From Myxococcales bacterium (GTDB lineage: Bacteria; Myxococcota_A; Bradymonadia; UBA7976; UBA1532): a DNA stretch of 64,000 nucleotides. A program made the translations under genes and the position numbers. The notes beneath the pieces were generated by a model, which worked only from the letters and a program-made list of their open reading frames with translations, did no database searches and was not told where the DNA came from. The stretch lies in contig JACKDN010000007.1 of assembly GCA_020633465.1 (NCBI GenBank), positions 315,931 through 379,930 of the forward strand, written 5' to 3'. Positions 57,698-64,000 of this stretch are shown here, one piece after another (positions within the stretch are counted from its first letter, which is position 1; each line of letters begins with the position of its first letter).

Positions 57698-59116
57698 ATG
57701 GGCCTTTTCATCAACACCAACGTCGCTTCGCTCAACGCGCAGCGGAACCTGCTGCGCAGCAGCAACGACCTGGGCCGCTCGTTCGAGCGGCTGTCGTCGG
57801 GCCTGCGCATCAACAGCGCGCGGGACGACGCGGCCGGCCTGGCCATCACCACGCGCTTCACCTCGCAGGTGCGCGGCCTCAACCAGGCCGTGCGCAACAC
57901 CAACGACGGCATCAGCCTGGCGCAGACCGTCGAGGGCGCCCTGCAGGAGAGCACGAACATCCTGCAGCGCATCCGCGAGCTGTCGATCCAGTCCGCCAAC
58001 GACATCAACACCGAGTCGGACCGCGAGTCGCTCGACGCCGAGGTGCAGCAGCTCATCGAGGAGCTCGACCGCATCGGCGAGACGACCACCTTCAACAACC
58101 AGAACGTGCTCAACGGCGACTTCGTGAAGTCCTACTTCCACGTCGGCGCCAACGCTCGCGAGACCATCTCGGTCAGCGTCGAGGACGCCCGCGCCAAGTC
58201 CCTGGGCCGCGCGGCCGTGCTCACCGGCCTCAACACCGTGACGGCGGCGCTCGCCGACGGCGACGTCGTCATCAACGGCGTGACCATCCGGGCCACCGCG
58301 GCCACCGACGACGCCCTGTCGACCACGCAGGTGCTGAACTCGGCCATCGCCAAGGCGCAGGCCATCAACGACTCGTCGGCGCACACGAACGTGACGGCGC
58401 GCGCGCTGGCGTCGGTCGACTCGGGCAACGCCGACATCCAGGGCGGTGGTGATCTGAACTCCGCGGACTACATCCAGATCAACGGCCAGGTGATCACGGG
58501 CTTCACCGTGCAGGCCGACGACGCGGACGGCGAGCTGTTGGCGCAGATCAACGCGGTCAGCGCCGATACCGGCGTCATCGCGTCGCTCGACATCAACTCG
58601 CGCCTGGTGCTGACCGCCGAGGACGGGCGCAACATCGACCTGCAGGTGGTCGGAAACGCGAACGTCCTCACCGGCTTGACTTCCGAAGTCACGCTCGGAC
58701 GGCTCGAGATCTCGAGCGACGAACAGGTGCGCATCGAGGGCGCCGACACCACCAAGCTCGGCTTGGCGAACGCCATCGAGCTGGTCGGCGTGAACTCCAC
58801 CAACGCCGTCGACACCATCAACGTCCTCGACCGCGAGAACGCGAACCGCGCGATCGGCATCGTCGACCGCGCCCTCGAGCAGATCTCGGGCAACCGCGCC
58901 CGGCTGGGTGCGATCCAGAACCGGCTCGAGGCCACCATCAACAACCTGACCACCATCTCGGAGAACCTGTCGTCCTCGCGCAGCCGCATCCTGGACGCCG
59001 ACTTCGCGGACGAGACCGCCCGCCTGTCGCGCAACCAGATCCTGCAGCAGGCCGGCACCTCGATCCTGGCGCAGGCCAACCAGCAGCCGCAGCAGGCCCT
59101 GGCGCTGCTCGGCTGA
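57698..59116 (+). CDS. Flagellin 1
   Basis: Flagellin of 472 residues, the filament subunit. The conserved N-terminal D0/D1 helices (MGLFINTNVASLNAQRNL, LSSGLRINSARDDAAGLAI, TNDGISLAQTVEGAL) and C-terminal D1/D0 (ATINNLTTISENLSSSRSRILDADFADETARLSRNQIL..ANQQPQQALALLG) are complete. The middle has two flagellin-IN type segments (VVINGVTIRATAATDD, YIQINGQVITGFTVQADD). A weak GGAGA precedes ATG 57698. No export or chaperone genes lie nearby. Confidence 0.95.
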   Translation: MGLFINTNVASLNAQRNLLRSSNDLGRSFERLSSGLRINSARDDAAGLAITTRFTSQVRGLNQAVRNTNDGISLAQTVEGALQESTNILQRIRELSIQSANDINTESDRESLDAEVQQLIEELDRIGETTTFNNQNVLNGDFVKSYFHVGANARETISVSVEDARAKSLGRAAVLTGLNTVTAALADGDVVINGVTIRATAATDDALSTTQVLNSAIAKAQAINDSSAHTNVTARALASVDSGNADIQGGGDLNSADYIQINGQVITGFTVQADDADGELLAQINAVSADTGVIASLDINSRLVLTAEDGRNIDLQVVGNANVLTGLTSEVTLGRLEISSDEQVRIEGADTTKLGLANAIELVGVNSTNAVDTINVLDRENANRAIGIVDRALEQISGNRARLGAIQNRLEATINNLTTISENLSSSRSRILDADFADETARLSRNQILQQAGTSILAQANQQPQQALALLG

Positions 59117-59470
59117 TCGGGGTCGGGTCGGCGTTGGCGGGGGTCATCCCCTCGCCGCGCCGGCCGGACCGGAGCCACCGCCGACGCCGCGTGCGCCCCT
59201 CGGGGGCGCGGCCGTGGCCGACGCGGACCGGATCGCTCCGCGCTGCGCACCGCGCGCGCCGCACGACCCATGGTCGGCGCGCGGCGGACCCATCCCGGCC
59301 CTCGCGCGAGGACCGGCGCGCATCGCTGGCCGTCCGGGTGCCCGCTCGCTCGCCCCGCCCACCCAGCGCGGCGCGCGGCGCCTCACGGTGGACCGCTCCC
59401 GAACGGATCGGCCGCCCGGATCGACGGCACGCGCGCCCACCCAGCGCGCGACGCCCCGGAGGAAGACGAG
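59117..59470. other. Non-coding spacer after flagellin 1
   Basis: About 350 bases with no supported gene. A small GGGGG-TCAT-CCCC hairpin follows the flagellin 1 stop (about 59140-59160). The rest is Arg/Pro/Ala-rich in all frames. Confidence 0.35.
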
Positions 59471-60280
59471 ATGGATGCCTGTCGAAGGCCCGAGACGACC
59501 CGCGGAGAGCCCCCCCGGGGCTCCCCGCCCGAGGCCCTGCCGGCCGCGCACGACCCACCGCCCGGCGCGATCGCGGCCCAATGGCCCGAGCGCGCGCCGG
59601 CCGGCTCGCTGGGCCCGCCGCGCGACGGCGGCGGCGACCGGCCCCGCACGACGGTGGGGCGGCGACGCGGCGAGACGCTCTTCGGGTGGGGCAGCCGAGC
59701 CTGGGCCCGCGCCCTGGCCGGCCCACCCGACGCGGTGGCGCGGTGCGTCGCCCTCATCGCGCCGGGGGTCGGCCCCGCCGACCTGGCGCGGGTGTTCGAG
59801 AACGCTCGAGGCGCCGTCTGCGTGCCCGCGAGCGCCCAGCGGCCCCCCCTGGGCGGTCGCTGCCCGAGCGCGCGCTTCCGGACGGGCCAGGTTCGCCTGG
59901 GGCCGGTCTGCAGCGCTCGCCCCGACGCCGAGGAGAGCGAGTCCGACCGCGCAGCGGCGGCGCCGCTCGCCCTCAGCGACGTGTGCCCCGGGCGACCCGC
60001 GGCGGTCTGCGCCGCGGTGGGCCTGCCGCCCGCCGCCCCCGATCTCGGCGCGCGGCGAACGCTCCGCCGCCTGACGCTGGTGGGCGAGAGCGACGAGGGC
60101 GACGACGCCGGCCGCGCTCGCGGACGGCGAGGAGATGCAGGGGCCCCGGACGACGGTCCGCCGGGCGCCCCGCCCTGCGCACGTGACGGGGGACGCCGTC
60201 CTCCGTCGCGGTGCGCGGCGGCGCCGCCGACCGGACGGCCCGAGTGGGGTCGTGCCGCGCCGGCCGGCGACGCTGCCTGA
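59471..60280 (+). CDS. Doubtful hypothetical protein between flagellins
   Basis: Possible protein of 269 residues. ATG 59471 has GGAGGA about seven bases upstream, and the middle part (LFGWGSRAWARALAGPPDAVARCVALIAPGVGPADLARVFENARGAVCVPASA) has natural composition and G+C-rich third positions. The ends are Pro/Arg/Gly-rich with no recognised domain. The sense frame seems to shift near 60290, where another frame (VEPRQALEAVRDGPPADAQRARR, to TGA 60519) looks coding, so an indel may split it. No similarity to flagellar proteins is seen. Could be an accidental open frame. Confidence 0.35.
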   Translation: MDACRRPETTRGEPPRGSPPEALPAAHDPPPGAIAAQWPERAPAGSLGPPRDGGGDRPRTTVGRRRGETLFGWGSRAWARALAGPPDAVARCVALIAPGVGPADLARVFENARGAVCVPASAQRPPLGGRCPSARFRTGQVRLGPVCSARPDAEESESDRAAAAPLALSDVCPGRPAAVCAAVGLPPAAPDLGARRTLRRLTLVGESDEGDDAGRARGRRGDAGAPDDGPPGAPPCARDGGRRPPSRCAAAPPTGRPEWGRAAPAGDAA

Positions 60281-60773
60281 GGGCGGGCGACCCGGACCGG
60301 CGGCCGGGGCCGGGTGCGCGACCGCCGGCGGTGGAACCGCGCCAGGCCCTCGAGGCCGTGCGCGACGGACCGCCGGCGGACGCCCAACGCGCGCGGCGGC
60401 GCGCTGATGCCCTGCCCGGCGCCGCCGGCCCGGCGACCGACGACGATCTCTGCGGCGGGACCCCCGGCGTCCCGCCCGACGAACACCGCGGGTGCGACGA
60501 CGCTGTCGCGCCGTGTTGATGCGTGGTCGACCACCGGATCGACCCCGACCGCCCCGGCCATGGAGGCCCGGGCCGCGCGCACAGGGAGGTGATCACGCGC
60601 GACTCGACGAGGTGTCCGGATCCGACGCGCCGCGTCGCCCGTGCCCTCGACCCGTTCGGCGGAGGCTCCGCGCCGACGCCGCCCGCCCCGGCTGGGGTGG
60701 GACAACCTGCGGTCCCGTGACCGCTGTGGGGGACACGGCAACGTTCCCCGAGAATTTCAGGGAGTGAAGAACA
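60281..60773. other. Spacer before flagellin 2
   Basis: About 490 bases. Its first 240 bases may be a frameshifted continuation of the preceding doubtful gene; the rest up to 60773 holds no gene. Upstream of flagellin 2 there is no copy of the TCAAGAA / GCCGACGATGTCG element; GGGAG precedes the ATG. Confidence 0.35.
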
Positions 60774-62210
60774 ATGGGTCTCTTCATCAACACGAACGTC
60801 GCGGCGTTGAACACGCAGCGCAACCTGCAGGGCTCGACGGACGCCTTGGGGCGGTCCTTCCAGCGGCTGTCCTCCGGCCTGCGCATCAACAGCGCGCGGG
60901 ACGACGCCGCCGGCCTGGCGATCACCAACCGGTTCACCGCGCAGGTGCGCGGCCTGAACCAGGCGGTGCGGAACACCAACGACGGCGTGTCGCTGGCCCA
61001 GACGGCCGAGGGCGCGCTGCAGGAGACGACGAGCATCCTGCAGCGCATACGCGAGCTGGCGGTGCAGTCGGCCAACGACACCAACACCGAGAGCGATCGC
61101 GAGTCGCTCAACGCCGAGGTGGATCAGCTGCTCGCGGAGATCGACCGGATCGCCGAGACGACCACCTTCAACAACAGCACGATCCTCGACGGCTCGTTCG
61201 TGGGCGCGAAGTTCCACGTCGGCGCGAACAGCCGAGAGACCATCGGCCTGACCACGACCGACGCCCGGGCGCGCATCCTGGGCCGCCAGGCCCGCGCCGA
61301 CGGCAACGCGGTGATCGCCACGGCGACGGCGGCGATCGACGCCGACGAGGTGGTGATCAACGGCGTGACCATCCGCGCGACCGTCGGCGCCGACGACGGC
61401 GTGTCCACGACGCAAGCCCGCTCGTCGGCCATCGCCAAGGCCGAGGCGATCAACGACTCGTCCGCCTTCACCAACGTCAGGGCGCTGGTCAACAAGGCCG
61501 AGGCGGTGGCCACCGATACGATCGGCGCGGCCACGCTCGACTCGACGAACTACATCGTCATCAACGGCGAGACGATCACCGGCTTCGTGGTGCAGGACGA
61601 CGACGCCGACGACTCGCTGGTCAGCCAGATCAACGCGGTGGCCAACGACACCGGCGTCATCGCGTCGCTGAACCGCGACCGACGGCTGGTGCTGACCGCC
61701 GAGGACGGCCGCAACATCGACGTCCAGGTCTTCGGCGACGGCGCCAACTTCAACCTGGCCGCGGGCGTCACCGGCGGCTCGCTCACCCTGCAGTCGACGG
61801 AGCAGATCGACATCAGGCTGGCGGCGGCCGGCGACGAGAACATCATCGGCCACGGCATCGGCGGCAGCACGGCGCTGATCGGCGTCAACAGCAGCAACGC
61901 GATCAGCACCGTCGACGTGCTGAGCCGCGAGACGGCGAACCGGACGATCGAGATCGTCGACGTGGCGCTCGAGCAGGTGTCGTCCATCCGCGCCAACCTC
62001 GGCGCCATCCAGAACCGGCTCGAGTCGACCATCAACAACCTGTCGACGACGAGCGAGAACCTGTCGGCCTCGCGCAGCCGCATCCTGGACGCGGACTTCG
62101 CGGCCGAGACGGCCCAGCTGTCGCGCAACCAGATCGTGCAGCAGGCCGGCATCTCGGTGCTCGCCCAGGCCAACCAGCAGCCGCAGGTCGTCCTCTCGCT
62201 GCTCGGCTGA
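60774..62210 (+). CDS. Flagellin 2
   Basis: Flagellin of 478 residues, very similar to flagellin 1 in its ends (MGLFINTNVAALNTQRNLQ, LSSGLRINSARDDAAGLAI; and TINNLSTTSENLSASRSRILDADFAAETAQLSRNQIV..QQPQVVLSLLG). The variable middle keeps the two IN-type segments (VVINGVTIRATVGADD, YIVINGETITGFVVQDDD) but differs elsewhere. Complete; may be a minor or stage-specific filament subunit. A strong hairpin lies 20 bases after its stop. Confidence 0.95.
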   Translation: MGLFINTNVAALNTQRNLQGSTDALGRSFQRLSSGLRINSARDDAAGLAITNRFTAQVRGLNQAVRNTNDGVSLAQTAEGALQETTSILQRIRELAVQSANDTNTESDRESLNAEVDQLLAEIDRIAETTTFNNSTILDGSFVGAKFHVGANSRETIGLTTTDARARILGRQARADGNAVIATATAAIDADEVVINGVTIRATVGADDGVSTTQARSSAIAKAEAINDSSAFTNVRALVNKAEAVATDTIGAATLDSTNYIVINGETITGFVVQDDDADDSLVSQINAVANDTGVIASLNRDRRLVLTAEDGRNIDVQVFGDGANFNLAAGVTGGSLTLQSTEQIDIRLAAAGDENIIGHGIGGSTALIGVNSSNAISTVDVLSRETANRTIEIVDVALEQVSSIRANLGAIQNRLESTINNLSTTSENLSASRSRILDADFAAETAQLSRNQIVQQAGISVLAQANQQPQVVLSLLG

Positions 62211-62229
62211 CGCGCCCGCGTCGGTCGCC

Positions 62230-62255
62230 GTCGGGCGCGCGTCGGCGCGCCCGAC
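62230..62255 (+). terminator. 11-bp perfect hairpin after flagellin 2
   Basis: GTCGGGCGCGC (62230-62240), loop GTCG, GCGCGCCCGAC (62245-62255). Very stable; no T-run follows. It likely ends or stabilises the flagellin 2 message. Confidence 0.6.
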
Positions 62256-62430
62256 ACTCCATCCCCGCTCCCCCCTCCGAGCTCACCGCGCCGCCCTCGA
62301 GGCGCCCCTCGTCGGCGTCCCGGCGAGCGTTCGCCGGCTCCGGCGCGGCGTGATAACGCGCCAGCGCGCCGTTCTTCCCCTTTCGTTTCGGTCACTTGAG
62401 AAAAAAGTGCGAGGGTCGATGAAATTTTCC

Positions 62431-62459
62431 TCAAGAAGAGGCCGGTGCCGACGATGTCG
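62431..62459 (+). promoter_or_regulatory. Bipartite element TCAAGAA-N9-GCCGACGATGTCG upstream of flagellin 3
   Basis: Same boxes and spacing as at 57370-57398. An A/T-rich tract (GAGAAAAAAGTG, GAAATTTTCC) lies just upstream, unlike the general G+C richness. The gap 62211-62828 holds this, the flagellin 2 terminator and no gene. Distance to the ATG is about 370 bases, a long leader if this is the promoter. Confidence 0.5.
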
Positions 62460-62828
62460 CAGGTGGACGCAAAGACTCTCGGCCCGGCCCAGGTGAGGAA
62501 CACGAGGCCACGACGGTCGAAACGCAGACAAGGAGGTGAGCAACCGTCGCCCTGCCCGGGATCGGGGGGCGGCACCTGGCGAGCGAGGCGCAAGGGGTTG
62601 CGCCGCGCACGTCGCGCCGGGATGGAGAGTGACGCGGCCGAGCGACCACTGATTGGTCAAACACCGTTGTCGACGTAGGGGTGCGTCGGCAGCACGACAG
62701 CATCCGATGGGACGTTCGATGGGTCGACGTCCGCGGATCGGAGTCATCCGGACCTCACGGATTGGGGTCGGCGGCTCCGCGGAGGGCGAGGGTTTGCCCT
62801 CCGGCGGGAACTTCAAGGAGCGAAAACC

Positions 62829-64000
62829 ATGGGTCTGTTCGTCAACTCGAACGTCGCCTCGCTGAACGCTCAGCGAAACCTGAACGGCGCCACCGGTGCG
62901 TTGGGCCGTTCGTTCCAGCGCCTCTCGTCCGGTCTGCGCATCAACAGCGCGCGGGACGACGCCGCCGGTCTCGCCATCTCGAACCGGTTCACCGCCCAGG
63001 TCCGGGGCCTCAACCAGGCCGTCCGGAACACGAACGACGGCATCTCGCTGGCGCAGACGGCCGAAGGTGCCCTGCAGGAGAGCACCAACGTCGTCCAGCG
63101 TATCCGCGAGCTGGCCGTCCAGGCGGCCAACGACACCAACACCGCGTCGGACCGCGAGTCGCTGCAGGCCGAGGTCGATCAGCTCGTCGCCGAGCTCGAC
63201 CGGATCGCGACCACCACGAGCTTCAACTCGAACAACATCCTGGACGGCTCGTTCCTGGGTGCGAGCTTCCACGTCGGCGCGAACGCCAAGGAGACCATCA
63301 ACATCAACCTGGCCGACAGCCGCTCGTCGGCGCTCGGCCGCCAGGTGCGCATCGACGGCTCGGACGGCGTCGGCACCGCCGTCGCGACCGGCGCGCTGGC
63401 CTCGGGTGAACTGGTCATCAACGGCACCGCCATCCGTGGCACCGTGGCGGCCGACGACGGGGCGTCGACGACGCTGAGCAGTGCGTCGGCGATCGCCAAG
63501 GCGGCGGCCATCAACGACTCGAGCGAGTTCACCCAGGTGCGGGCCATCGTGAACGGGACGACGGTCGGCGGCGCAGACACCGGCGCCATCACCGCTCAAA
63601 CGCTGGACTCCGACGACAACATCGTGATCAACGGGCAGACCATCACCGGCTTCGCCATCCAGAAGGACGACGCCGACGACGCGTTGGTCAACGCGATCAA
63701 CGCCGTGGCGGATGTGACCGGCGTCGTCGCATCGCTCGACGATCAGGCCCAGCTCGTCCTCACGGCCAACGACGGGCGAAACATCGAGGTGACGGTCAAC
63801 AACAACGGCTCGAGCACGGGTCTGTCGACCGGTGTCTACGGTGGCACACTGACGCTGCAGTCCGAGTCGCAGATCGAGATCGAGACGACCGTCGCGGACG
63901 TCGACAGCAAGCTGGGCTTCACGGCCGGCACCTCGGCCATCAGCGCCGCCGCCGGCAAGGACGTGTTCGGCATCAACTCGGACAAGGCCATCGGCACCGT
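62829..64000 (+). CDS. Flagellin 3, 3' end cut by window edge
   Basis: First 390 residues of a third flagellin. The conserved N-terminal D0/D1 is intact (MGLFVNSNVASLNAQRNLNGATGALGRSFQRLSSGLRIN, TNDGISLAQTAEGALQEST). The middle repeats the IN-type pattern (LVINGTAIRGTVAADD, NIVINGQTITGFAIQKDD). AAGGAG precedes ATG 62829. The C-terminal D1/D0 lies beyond the window. Together with flagellins 1 and 2 it forms a tandem family. Confidence 0.93.
   Translation, partial: MGLFVNSNVASLNAQRNLNGATGALGRSFQRLSSGLRINSARDDAAGLAISNRFTAQVRGLNQAVRNTNDGISLAQTAEGALQESTNVVQRIRELAVQAANDTNTASDRESLQAEVDQLVAELDRIATTTSFNSNNILDGSFLGASFHVGANAKETININLADSRSSALGRQVRIDGSDGVGTAVATGALASGELVINGTAIRGTVAADDGASTTLSSASAIAKAAAINDSSEFTQVRAIVNGTTVGGADTGAITAQTLDSDDNIVINGQTITGFAIQKDDADDALVNAINAVADVTGVVASLDDQAQLVLTANDGRNIEVTVNNNGSSTGLSTGVYGGTLTLQSESQIEIETTVADVDSKLGFTAGTSAISAAAGKDVFGINSDKAIGT

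Noticed and set aside
59383..60741. 452-codon minus-strand open frame between flagellins
   Set aside because: Arg/Pro/Ala low complexity without signal, domain or ribosome site; typical GC-rich antisense.

Overview
The window is very G+C-rich DNA, densely packed with genes on both strands. It resembles Myxococcota or a close deltaproteobacterial relative. The evidence is a TIGR04563-like ribbon-helix-helix protein, MopE-type CxxxDDDCDG lipoproteins, GAF/AAA+ activators, many FHA, PilZ, HDOD and Ser/Thr-kinase regulators, and a TonB system next to a run of lipoproteins. Three tandem flagellin genes show that the organism is probably flagellated. No rRNA, tRNA, CRISPR array or transposase gene was seen.

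Layout. 1-6657 (minus): mutS, glnD, xerD and a truncated site-2 protease, joined by overlapping start/stop codons. 6658-11835: a perfect inverted repeat of GCCCGT hexamers, a DnaJ-like gene split by a frameshift, a cluster of TGTGATCG-N5-GCAC motifs, then a small protein, an HDOD protein and a GAF-AAA+ regulator as one unit, and a PilZ gene with a palindromic operator candidate. 11832-15178: pyruvate kinase diverging from a frameshifted membrane protein and an MFS transporter. 15205-17935: two FHA proteins, one fused to a CpaF-like ATPase without a P-loop. 17978-23818: MlaC-like and TolC-like export or lipid-transport genes, a MopE-repeat lipoprotein, and a ParA with two N-terminal zinc fingers beside a small partner.

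23910-34035 (minus) is about 10 kb that reads as one transcription unit: ExbB, ExbD, TonB, a TonB-dependent receptor, a lipoprotein, two proteins sharing an unrecognised C-terminal domain, a double lamin-tail lipoprotein and a ComEC-like metallo-beta-lactamase lipoprotein. I suggest, as inference, a surface capture, hydrolysis and uptake system, possibly for nucleic acid. 34109-43136 holds a frameshifted surface lipoprotein, yebC-ruvC-ruvA-ruvB, a small lipoprotein, a zinc-ribbon Ser/Thr kinase, and biotin carboxylase with a 73-residue carrier protein. 43182-48358 is one giant secreted lipoprotein with 16 DxDxDC-type repeats and a Gly-rich tail broken by many frame changes. 48465-57047 holds divergent MurC/MurD-like ligases, lipoproteins, the TIGR04563-like protein, a second PilZ gene with the same palindrome as the first, and a diguanylate cyclase. 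57370-64000 holds three flagellin genes (the last cut by the window) with long non-coding spacers.

Several reading-frame breaks can be repaired by adding one base to a C or G homopolymer. They are better explained as assembly indels than as real pseudogenes, and frame-dependent claims there should be read with that in mind.
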